Source: Areca catechu
Lineage: Eukaryota; Streptophyta; Magnoliopsida; Arecales; Arecaceae
Length of the DNA stretch: 64,000 bases
NCBI GenBank assembly: GCA_021397845.1
Contig: CM038048.1
Location: 33,850,727 to 33,914,726, forward strand
Reading direction: 5' to 3'
Part shown: one piece after another, positions 55,010 through 64,000 of the stretch
Layout: each line of letters begins with the position of its first letter
Numbering within the stretch: the stretch's first letter is position 1
Notes under the pieces: generated by a model
Database searches by the model: none
What the model saw: the letters and a program-made list of their open reading frames with translations, nothing else
Told to the model about the DNA's origin: nothing
Position numbers and translations under genes: made by a program

Positions 55010-55858
55010 TGTCGGATATCAATCCCTCGGTGATAGTGCATCAGCTAGAGGTGGACCCTAAGCACCAACCCATCAAATAAAAGAAGCAAAGTTTCACACC
55101 CAAGTGCTAGAAGGCTATAGCCAAGGAGGTCGATAAGCTACTCAATGACAATTGCATCAGGAAAATTATCTATCTAGAGTAGAACACAAACCCCATCATG
55201 GTAAAAAAGATGAATGGAAAATGGTAGATATGCATAGACTTCACTGACCTGAATCGAGCATGTGTAAAGGATGGCTATCCATTGCTTAGAATTGATCAAA
55301 TGGTGGAAATTGATCAAATGGTGGATGCCACCTTAGGCCATGATCTCCTTAGCTTCATGGATGCCTTCTCCAGCTACAACCAAATTCAAATGGTTCTTGA
55401 GGATGAGGAAAAAATCACTTTTATCACTGACCGAGGACTATGTTGCTACAGGGTTATGCCATTTAGCTTGAAGAATGTAGGAACCACTTATCAATGCCTG
55501 GTAAATAAGATTTTCAAGGAGCAAATTGGATGAAACATGAAAGTATATGCAGATGACATGCTCGTTAAAAGCAAAACTATCGGATCCCATGTTGAAGATA
55601 TACAAGAGACTTTTGATACCTTCCAAAAGTACCAGATGAAGTGAAACCCATCAAATGTGTTTTTGGGATGGCCTCGAGCAAATTCTTAGGCTTCATGGTC
55701 TCTAGCAGAGGAGTAGAGGCCAATTCAGAAAAAATCAAGGCTGTCCATGACATTAGCTTGCCCAAGATGATCAAAGATGTCCAGAGCCTCATCGAAAAGA
55801 ATGTGACCCTTAATAGATTCATCTCCAAATCAGCCAAGCACCACCTCCCATTCTTCTA
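55010..55858 (+). pseudogene. Reverse transcriptase of element G
   Basis: SDINPSVIVHQLEVDPKHQP, MVKKMNGKW, then RIDQMVEIDQMVDATLGHDL, LSFMDAFSSYNQIQM (first Asp) and VYADDMLVKSKT. An 18-bp in-frame duplication (55290-55325) repeats IDQMVE just before the first catalytic Asp; A has a single copy there. Stops at several points, frame change near 55640, then FLGFMVSSRGVEANSEKIKA. Confidence 0.8.
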
Positions 55859-56129
55859 GACTCTGAAGCACCAAAAGAATTTCCAGTGGATGGGAGAATG
55901 TTAAGAAGATTTTGACAATCTTAAAAAACACCTCAGCTCCCCTCCACTATTGGGAAGACCAGATCCTAGTGAAGAGTTATTCCTATATTTGGCTACTTCT
56001 CCCTTAACCATGAGTGCGGTGCTGATCCAAGAAAAGGATAGCATTCAGAAACACATTTACTATGTTAAAAATTTTTTAAGAGATATGGACACCTAGTATT
56101 CCAAGTTGGAGAAGCTAGTATATGCTCTC
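55859..56129 (+). pseudogene. RNase H start of element G, cut by element H
   Basis: After TAG, reads FQWMGEC, PPLLGRPDPSEELFLYLATS, then QKHIYYVKNFL and YSKLEKLVYAL, where the family continues with several more domains; instead the LTR of H begins. Confidence 0.75.
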
Positions 56130-57978
56130 TGAAGGTGAAAAATACCTACACCTAGTATACATTATGCAAGAAACAGGACAGAGAATATGCATTTTAAAAT
56201 AATTTTAAGACATGCATAGTGGAAGGCTCGGTAGATAGATCCAAATCATCTACCGATCTGTCCACAATAGGATCTAGTATAATAACATAGCATGCATATA
56301 AACATCAAAGAAAGAAAACATAAAAGTACCATACCTTTTCCACAAGAGAGAATCCAAGGAAGTGCTATGAAAAGGAGGAGGGCGCTCGAGCCACACACGC
56401 ATCTGGCCTCTACAGGATGTCCACACTTGGGCTCGTCTCTGATCAACCCCCTCGGAGTGCTAGCTCTTCGGGATCCGAGGGCTGAACTTCTTCTTCCAGG
56501 AAGACAAGAAAGAGAGTAGGAACCCCTTCCAAAATTCTCTTTCCCAAGACCTAGCTTGATTGCTAGGTGGCTCACACCCAATCCCTAAACCTCTAACAAA
56601 ACCCTTCTTCTTCCTCTCTTTTCTTCTCTCTTGCTGTACATGTATGTGTAACCCCAGCAGCCACTGCAAAGACCTTTATTTACAGGAGCTGCCATGAGAG
56701 GGAGAAGAAGGAAGGAGGAGAGATGGACGGAGAGAATGGGGGAGAGGATCAAATCCATTCCAAATGGGTCCAACCCATTAAGGTAAGTATGACTTTCATA
56801 CCAAATAACCTTGGAGCCAAATCTGATTTGAATTCGAAACTCAAACAAGGTCAAAACATGCCCAAAAATCCTCCACGAAATCCTTCTAGAAAATTGCTCG
56901 TCACAGGAAGTGTCGACACTCAAAAATTACCAAGTGTCGATACTTCACCAAGTGTCGACACCTGCAAAAAATCCAAGTGTCGACACTTAGAGCAAAGTCA
57001 ACCATATTGACTTCAGGTGATGACAAACGATTCTTAATCGTTGATTAGCCCAAAAGATCAGATAGAAATCCACTATGGTGTGTGACCCCATAGGTTTGAA
57101 CACTAAATCGGTAGCACTGGAATATTTTCAGTACCACTCACAGTCCTCATCTAGTAATGATACCCGACATCCGGATAGGTCGAAGATGCAGAGCACCTCA
57201 CAAAAACCTCTGGCATATGGTTGCCGCATAATTCATCCCTTTGACCATATAATGCTCAAGATGACCTAGGGTTCGACTGCCAACCCTAATTTGGTCTATC
57301 CAGATCATGTCTCAACCTCACAAGTTCTGTGACTCCTAACAAGAACTACCCTGGCCAAGGTTTTGCTGAATTGAGACATAGTGAATCATTCACTCCAAAC
57401 TATTTAGAGAGGTCAATTCCATCTTGATCCACCACCGTTCCACAAGTACTTGACTGCACCTAGAAACCTTCCATCACTGGATTAGAAATCCAGGTAGTCC
57501 AGCACCAATGTGCAGTGAGTTGCTTGCAAGCTGCCATGGTGACCTCAGGTCTGAGTGACACATATATCCATATCCTTTCGCGAGCAACCCTTTGGCAAAA
57601 GGGAGCTCCACAGATGGTCACGTTGAGTGAAATGTCATACACTTCACTTGTATGTCACACCAGTGTCTCCACACTCATTAGTTAAGAGGACAACCAGCAA
57701 ATGTGACATAGAACAACTTATACTTGATACATCGTCGTCCTATAACAATGTATCATTTGGTTGTGAACCAGTTTAAGAACTACTTGATATATCCTTTCTA
57801 TATCAAACAATGTAGTTCTAAGGACTCCATCACATAAGAGTTCATTATATGAAAATATAAAATGATGGACAGCCAAAAATAAATAACTTTTATTTATTAT
57901 TAAAAATTCATATACGAAAATAAAATAGCACAACCTTCTACAACCTAGACGACTGGCTTTAGGACATAATTCCCAACA
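56130..57978 (-). repeat. 3' LTR of element H
   Basis: 1849 bp in the plus reading from TGAAGGTGAAAAATACC to TCCCAACA. It contains four copies of AAGTGTCGACACT-like words at about 56908-56990. Frames within, such as 56246-56581 minus, are not supported as genes. The left edge is set by the break in G's RNase H. Confidence 0.8.
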
Positions 57979-57995
57979 ACTCCCACTTGGACTAA
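57979..57995 (-). promoter_or_regulatory. Polypurine tract of element H
   Basis: Minus strand AGTCCAAGTGGGAGT immediately before the LTR, the usual form in this copia lineage. Confidence 0.75.
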
Positions 57996-58927
57996 AGCCA
58001 ATCAGTACAGAATCTCATTCCCATTTTGCTTTTACAATAGTCAAACTCTTTAACTCTGATGGCTTTAGTGAAGTTGTCAGCCAGGTTCTCCTTTCCATCG
58101 ATCTTCTGAAGGTCGATGTCACCTCATTCCACGATCTCTCGTACAAGGTGATAGCACCGCAGAATATGCTTCGTGCGGTGATGAGACTTCGACTCTATGG
58201 CTTGAGCCATGGCTCTAGTGTTGTCACAATACACCAGAACTGGATCATCAAGGGAAGGTGCCACTCCTAGCTTGCCAAGGAAGTTCCGCAACCACACAGC
58301 TTCCTTCGCTGCATCAGATGCTGCAATATACTCTGCATCGCAAACAAAGTCTGCCATAGTAGACTATTTGGGACTTTTCCAGTAGATAGCTCCTTCTTTT
58401 AAGGTAAAGACAAAACCTGACACACTCTTGCTATCATCTTTATCTGACTGGAAACTGGAGTTAGTATATCCCATAAGTTTCAAATCAGATTCTCCATAAA
58501 TTAACTATTGGTCCTAAGTATTTCGTAAATACTTAAGGATGGTTTTAACCACTTTCCAATGAGCTTTACGTGGGTCAGACTGGTATCTACTTACTATACC
58601 TAGTGAGTATGCCACGTCTGGTCTAGTACATGTCATGGCGTATATGATAGAACCCACTATCGAAGCATATAGAATTCTACTCATATGCTATCTCTCTTCA
58701 GGAGTTGTTGCATAATTTCTTTTAGAGAGATCTATTCCAGTGCCTATCGGGACATAGCCCTTCTTGAAATTTTTCATGCTGAACCATTTCAGCACGGTAT
58801 CGATGTACATAAATTGGAACAGTCCCAAAAGCCTCTTAGATCTATCTCTATAGATCTTCATACCTAGTATGTAAGAGGCTTCACCCAAGTCCTTCATAGA
58901 GAACTGAGATGATAACCAGACCTTTAT
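57996..58927 (-). pseudogene. RT C-terminus and RNase H of element H
   Basis: Minus strand: KVWLSSQFSMKDLGEASYIL, GMKIYRDRSKRLLGL, then RPDVAYSLGIVSRYQSDP, DKDDSKSVSGFVFTLKEGA and the RNase H end AEYIAASDAAKEAVWLRNFL, YCDNTRAMAQAIESKSHHRT and KHI. The 77-residue stretch 58357-58124 is open; a few stops lie upstream. It joins RT sequence at 63303 on the other side of element I. Confidence 0.85.
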
Positions 58928-60572
58928 TGGTGTGGGCACCAGGATCCAATAGAGGCTTCTCAACCCTTTGTGGATCTCAGATTAGGGTTCCACTTCTTTG
59001 TGTCTTGTAATAAGGCTTCAAGCCTCAAATTTGTAATTGTCTTTTGCTTTGAATTGAGTCTGTACCTTGACCAATTAGGTCAAATTGAGTCCTGTACTAA
59101 GTCGAGTCATAAATCCAGTCTAGTCTGAGTCTCTTAGAAGTATGGGTCAATTGCAAGAGTGGGTCTTAAAATTTAGTCTCCTTGGATGCGAGTGAGGAAA
59201 GAAGCCAAGTCAGCTCAAGGCCCACCTGTGCATCCTACATGGTGCCATGACATCTTGCCATGTAGGCAGCACACTTGGCATGCAAGGATGCCCAATGGGG
59301 AGGACCACTTCACTTGGCTCTAGCCTTTTTCCCCTCCCCCTATCAAGCTCATTGCCATGCAAGGGTGGTCGGCCAAGGTGGAAGGAAGTCAATGGGAGTT
59401 GAAGTGGGGAATTCAAATCCCTTGCTTCAAGCCCTCCAATCAAGTCTTCTTCCCAAATTGCTTCAACCTCTTTGGAAGGGAGAGACAAGATCCTTGGGCG
59501 CCTCCACCTAACACTCCCCATGTCAAGCCTTATACCAAAAAAAGGGTGTGCAACAAAGGAAGGAAGAAGAACATAAGCCATGCTACAAGCCCCTCCTCAT
59601 GTCTTTTTCCAAAACAATGAAGATTCTTTCCAACTTCAAGGCGCCATGATCCCTCCTCCTAGCCTTGCTTCATGCCTTGCCCATTCAAGAAAAAGAAGAA
59701 GAAATTTTGTATTCTTGCATTTGAATTTCAAAATGGGCCTTGGGTGCCTATTTAAAGGACCCAACCCCCTCCATTGTAAAAAAACTGAATGATTGAATGA
59801 TTAATGAAAAAGAGATTGAGTTTTCTACCCTCCAACCCTTGTCTCCTAGACAAGGTTTGAGTGGAATTGCCTTCGTCCCTAGAGACATCGAGTGGTGTGA
59901 GGCCACCTGTCCATCGCCCCAAGGCGTTGCGAGTCCTTCGTCCTCCTGGACATCGAGTGGTGTGAGGCCATATTCCTTCGTCCTCCGGGATGTTGCGGGG
60001 TGCGAGGTCCCAAGTTATCTCCAACTTCGATTTCGGAATCCAGCCGGACGCCGGGCTCGAAGCCCCTTCCCAACTCTATCTCACTTTCTTTCCTTGCAAC
60101 TCCACATTTCGCTGATCCTTCTTTTGTTTGCCTACAGGTCCTCCCTAGCATCTCAGACATTGGAGATAGTCAGCTTTGCCATCGCGACCTCTCGACCCAA
60201 AGCTAGTGCTTCCATGGGTTCGACTGCTCGGGCATCCAGGCCGCATCCATCGAGTTGATTGATCTCTGCACCGGGCGCTTCAGAAGTTTGAGGTTTGCTT
60301 TCTCTTTACCCTAAGTAGATATTGTATGTCGAGCTAGTCCTACCGGGATTTCTTAATCCCGGGGTCCTGTTCTCGTTTTCACTTTTAGGGCTTTGAACTG
60401 CTAGCATAAGCTTTCATTACTGTTCTTCGTATTTCTTGCCTTTGCTTGTGATCGGGAATCGAAATCCTGAAAAAAAAAATATCTAAAACTCATCAAACAT
60501 AAAAAAAAAAATTCCTTGCATCATAAGCATCCATCCCAGCATCCCTAGCCCTAACCCCCTTGTTCTGCATCA
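58928..60572 (+). repeat. LTR1 of element I
   Basis: 1645 bp, TGGTGTGGGCACC to TTCTGCATCA. TATA-like TATTTAAA at 59749-59756. Frames of 60-153 residues inside it recur in LTR2 and are not supported as genes. A stretch CCGCATCCATCGAG near 60240 is shared with the LTRs of B and C. Confidence 0.88.
59749..59756 (+). promoter_or_regulatory. LTR promoter TATA-like box of element I
   Basis: TATTTAAA before GGACCCAACCCCC; repeated in LTR2 at 62447-62454. Confidence 0.5.
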
Positions 60573-60608
60573 ATCTTGGTATCAATCTTGCTTTATCCTT
60601 TGGTATCA

Positions 60609-63267
60609 TCAACCCTCTGTGGATCTCAGATTAGGGTTCTACTTCTTTGTGTCTTATAATAAGGCTTCAAGACTGATGCGGCACGGATATGATTAATGTT
60701 TTGAATATGGTTTGTAGAGCAATGAAACCTAATTACACTAGCATTGTACTCATCATAATAAGACTTAAGGATTATAAGAAATTGGACTTTTACTTGATTA
60801 GACACAATCCTAAACTAAGAAGGAAGAAGATCTAGACAATAGGGGCTAATGATTGTGGACTTACCTTGATGAGCTTTCCAACCTTCTTTTGATTCATACC
60901 TTGAAACTACCAATGCTCAGAACTGAAGAATCTGGATAACAGAGATCAGAACCCTGGACTTGGGGCTTCAGCTTGTTTGTTCTTTGTTAAGGTGAACCCT
61001 GTTCACAACTCAAGGACTTCGAAGGACCCTACAATGAAGATCAAAGTTAAGGTTGAAGGATGCAAACATAAAGAAGGGATGGGAGAACTTGTGAACAAAG
61101 AAAAGATAGTTGAGAAGATCTGGCTGACTCCAATGCCTTTGCCTTGAGCTTGGATGATGAATTTCTAGGGAAGAGAGTGGCTTTGGGCGTGGAAGAAGAA
61201 GATAGGAAAAATTTCACACATAAAACTCAAGACAACTTCACTTCAAACTTCATTCATTTCCAAAATCAATCTCCTTTACAATGGGCATCCAAGGCTTTTA
61301 ATAGCCTCACAAAGCTAGCTTTTGAAATTTAAAAACTCCCCAAATCGAGGAGGATTACAAGGGGGGGTTGGAGGATTTGGTGGAGAGTTTGGAGGGATGT
61401 GGGAGGGGTTGGAGGATTTGGTGGAGGACTTGGAGGGATGTGGCCAACCTCCTTGAATTTGAATCTTCCTTGTTGGCGCCCAAAGGGTGATGAGGTGGCT
61501 GGTGAAGTGGCACCTGATGACGTGGCATGGTGAGGTGGCCTTCTACTTGGATAAGAATGACATGTGGCGCCCAGTGGTCTAATTTGATGGTCCTTTTCTC
61601 TTGCTTGGTTGATGTGTCTTCTCTTCTTCATGTGGTCAAATTCTGGGGTCTAGAATTTGAGTCTTGTTGCTGGATTTCATGGCTTGTTGGAGTGAAGTTT
61701 CTTTCGGCTTCTGGTGTCCACACCAAAGACTCAAATTTGTAATTGTCTTTTGCTTTGAATTGAGTCTGTACCTTGAATAATTAGGTCAAATTGAGTCTTG
61801 TACTAAGTCGAGTCATAAATCGAGTCCAGTCTGAGTCTCTTAGAAGTATGGGTCAATTGCAAGAGTGGGTCTTAAAATTTTGTCTCCTTGGATGCAAGGA
61901 AAGAAGCCAAGTCAGCTCAGGGCCCACCTGTGCATCCTACATGGCGCCATGACATCTTACCGTGTGGGCAGCACACTTGGCATGCAAGGATGCCCAATGG
62001 GGAGGACCACTTCACTTGGCTCTAGCCTTTTTTCCCTCCCCCTATCAAGCTCATTGCCATGCAAGGGTGGTCGGCCAAGGTGGAAGTCAATGGGAGTTGA
62101 AGTGGGGAATTCAAATCCCTTGCTTCAAGCCCTCCAATCAAGTCTTCTTCCCAAATTGCTTCAACCTCTTTGGAAGGGAGAGACAAGATCCTTGGGCGCC
62201 TCCACCTAACACTCCCCATGTCAAGCCTTATACCAACAAAAGGGTGTGCAACAAAGGATGGAAGAAGAACATAAGCCATGCTACAAGCCCCTCCTCATGT
62301 CTTTTTCCAAAACAATGAAGATTCTTTCCAACTTCAAGGCGCCATGATCCCTCCTCCTAGCCTTGCTTCATGCCGTGCCCATTCAAGAAAAAGGAGAAGA
62401 AATTTTGTATTCTTGCATTTGAATTTCAAAATGGGCCTTGGGTGCCTATTTAAAGGACCCAACCCCCTCCATTGTAAAAAAATTGAATGATTAAATGATT
62501 AATGAAAAAGAGATTGAGTTTTCTACCCTCCAACCCTTGTCTCCTAGACTAGGTTTGAGTGAAATTGCCTTCGTCCCCAGGGACGTCGAGTGGTGTGAGG
62601 CCACCTGTCCGTCCACCCAGGACGTCGCGAGTCCTCCATCCTCCTGGACGTCGAGTGGTGTGAGGCCACATTCCTTCATCCTCCGTGACGTCACGGGGTG
62701 CGAGGCCCCAAGTTATCTCCAACTTCGACTTCGAAATCTAGCCGGATGCCAGGCTCGAAGCCCTTTCTCAACTCCCTCTCAGTTCCTTTCCGTGCATCTC
62801 CATATCTCGCTAATCCTTCTTTGTTTGCCTACAGGTCCTCCCTAGCATCTCGGGCATCGGAGACAGTCAGCTTTGCCATCGCGACCTCCCGACCCAAAGC
62901 CAGTGTTTCCACGGGTTCGACTGCTCGGGCATCCATGCCGCGTCCACCGAGTTGAGCGATCTTTGCACCGGGCACTTCAGAAGTGTGAGGTTTGCTTTCT
63001 CTCTACCCTAAGTAGGTATTGTATGTCAAGCTAGTCCTACTGGGGTTTCTTAATCCCGAGGTCATGTTCTCGTTTTCAATTTTAGGGCTTTGAGCTACTA
63101 GCGTAAGCTTACATTACTCTTCTTTTGTATTTCTTGCCTTTGCTTGTGATCGGGAATCGAAACCCAAAAAAAATATCTAAAACTCATCAAACATAAAAAA
63201 AAGAAATTCCTTGCATCATAAGCATCCATCCCAGCATCCCTATCCCTAACCCCCTTATTCCGCATCA
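60609..63267 (+). repeat. LTR2 of element I, interrupted by solo LTR J
   Basis: Without J and its duplicated 5 bp it is about 1.6 kb and matches LTR1 throughout. Ends TTCCGCATCA. Its first 32 bases are missing. Confidence 0.87.
60674..61725 (-). repeat. Solo LTR J, chromovirus type
   Basis: 1052 bp, plus reading TGATGCGGCACGG to GTGTCCACACCA, flanked by AAGAC (60669-60673 and 61726-61730). The ends resemble LTRs of B, C and D in the same reading, so its sense strand is minus. No internal genes. Confidence 0.9.
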
Positions 63268-63283
63268 ATCTTGGTATCAGAGC
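63268..63283 (+). promoter_or_regulatory. Primer binding site of element I
   Basis: ATCTTGGTATCAGAGC follows LTR2. The equivalent after LTR1 (60573-60588) reads ATCTTGGTATCAATCT, so it is damaged after GGTATCA. Confidence 0.7.
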
Positions 63284-63302
63284 TTTATTCCACATCATTT
63301 AT

Positions 63303-64000
63303 TCCTTGCAGTGCTGCGATGTCATTCTCGATTAAGAGAATGTCATCCAACTACAGCACAAGGAATACAATCACAAAACCATTAGCCCATTTATAAATGC
63401 AAGGCTCTTCTCCGTTCCTAATGAAGCCATATGACTTGATACACTTATCAAATCTCATGTTCCAACTCCTAGATGCTTGCTTCAATCCATAGATGGACAA
63501 TTGAAGCTTGCACACCTTTGACTCGTCTGTGGATGTGAACCCTTCAGGTTGTATCATATACACCTCCTCTTCCATCTCACCATTCAGGAAAGCTGTTCGG
63601 ACATCCATTTTCCATATTTCATAGTCAAAGTGCATCGCTAAAGCAAGCATAATCCAAATGGATTTGAGCATTGCCACAAGAGAGAACATCTAATCATAGT
63701 CAATACCATAATGTTGACGATAAACCTTGGCAACCAGATGGGCTTTATAGGTCTCCACCTATCCGTCTGCGCCCCTTTTCCTCTTGAAAATCCATTTGCA
63801 TCCAATGGATTTTATCCCTTCAGGTGGATCAACCAATGTCCATACATTGTTGATCTCCATGGATTCCATTTTGGATTTCATGGCTCCTAGCCATGACTTA
63901 GAGGCAGACCTCTACAATGCATCCATATAGGTGAACGGATCTGCATTGTTCTCATCGAGTTCAATGGGATCACCGTCCTGGACCAAGAAACCGTAGTATC
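63303..64000 (-). pseudogene. Reverse transcriptase N-terminal half of element H
   Basis: Minus strand from the window edge: SMEINNVWTLVDPPEGIKSI, GCKWIFKRKRGADG, stop, then an open 112-residue piece 63689-63351 with KMDVRTAFLNGEMEEEVYM (first catalytic Asp), QPEGF and LYGLKQASRSW (here IYGLKQASRSW). After a TAG in place of the Tyr of YVDD, LDDILLIENDIAAL follows, where element I is inserted. The gene continues off the window at its 5' end. Confidence 0.83.

Larger units (their letters stand above)
49625..56129 (+). mobile_element. Element G: Tat-like Ty3/gypsy retrotransposon, interrupted by K and H
   Basis: Plus-strand order: 5' LTR (about 49625-50802), gag, protease, RT and the start of RNase H, where element H is inserted (56129/56130). 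The remaining half would lie beyond 64000. Gag is split by solo LTR K. The LTR left edge is uncertain (49625 or 49641, both TG); the right edge is set by a GCACCAACA end like those of A and E. Very many stops make it one of the oldest elements here. Confidence 0.8.
58928..63297 (+). mobile_element. Element I: collapsed LTR retrotransposon with two full-length-like LTRs and a third LTR remnant
   Basis: Flanks are TTTAT (58923-58927 and 63298-63302). From left: LTR1 58928-60572 (1645 bp), a 36-bp link with two TTGGTATCA words, LTR2 60609-63267 (about 32 bp missing at its start, and carrying solo LTR J), then ATCTTGGTATCAGAGC (primer site) and TTTATTCCACATCA, which matches the last 14 bp of an LTR. 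There is no coding region between the LTRs. The LTR ends and iMet-type primer site place it near the chromovirus-like elements of this window. Confidence 0.85.
56130..64000 (-). mobile_element. Element H: Angela-like Ty1/copia retrotransposon, minus strand, runs off the window
   Basis: 3' LTR at 56130-57978, polypurine tract, RNase H and RT on the minus strand (57996-58922), then element I (58928-63297), then the rest of RT to the window edge. In sense the LTR starts TGTTGGGAATTATGTCC, close to the Angela/Tork type. The 5' part lies beyond 64000, so its target duplication cannot be checked (left flank CTCTC). Confidence 0.85.

Noticed and set aside
59797..62955. Frames of 70-150 residues at 59797-60258 and 62495-62955, present in two copies
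   Set aside because: They are inside LTR1 and LTR2 of element I; duplication reflects the LTR pair, and no known domain is visible.

Overview
The window is plant nuclear DNA made almost entirely of transposable elements stacked inside one another. I found no ordinary host gene, tRNA or rRNA. Ty1/copia and Ty3/gypsy LTR retrotransposons with tRNA-iMet-type primer sites, Tat-type elements with dual RNase H and antisense ORFs, a Sirevirus-like copia element and hAT/CACTA fragments point to a flowering plant. The copia LTR ending in TGTTGGGAATTATG resembles Angela-type elements common in monocots, so a monocot is my guess, not a demonstration. The landscape looks like heterochromatin or a gene-poor repeat block.

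Layout. 1-1142 is the 3' end of a degraded hAT transposon. 1729-2066 and 49374-49624 are two halves of a spliced CACTA-associated (Transposase_24-like) gene. Between them sits element F, a Sirevirus-like copia element that now spans 2219-49261 and is bounded by the 5-bp target duplication CCATG. F is split by two Tat-type gypsy elements. E (2634-18206) has lost its 5' half together with most of F's 5' LTR and the start of F gag. A (19082-41731) is inserted in a zinc-knuckle codon of F gag. E in turn carries D (6889-15295), a complete chromovirus with TSD CTGGC. A carries two copies of a non-autonomous chromovirus derivative in opposite orientations: B (25533-31409, minus, end-truncated) and C (33780-40102, plus, TSD CGAAG).

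Right of the CACTA fragment lies G (about 49625-56129), a Tat-like gypsy element. It contains a solo Sirevirus-type LTR, K (52015-53752, TSD AAGAT), and is cut in its RNase H by H, a minus-strand Angela-like copia element (56130 to beyond 64000). H RT is interrupted by I (58928-63297, TSD TTTAT), a collapsed multi-LTR element, which itself contains a solo LTR, J (60674-61725, TSD AAGAC). Insertion order, oldest to youngest, can be read as CACTA > F > E > D, CACTA > F > A > B/C, and CACTA > G > H > I > J.

The elements do not act as a pathway. Most pol genes are broken by stops and frameshifts, and several catalytic residues are changed (F RT YVDY, F integrase zinc His to Tyr, D protease Asp to Asn). 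D is the least damaged. The most unusual part is the B/C family: it has no capsid, protease, RT or integrase core, but keeps a primer site, LTRs, a long open frame of unknown function with 28-residue repeats, and an integrase C-terminus with chromodomain. B and C also form a roughly 6-kb inverted repeat around a 2.4-kb spacer, a plausible source of hairpin RNA.
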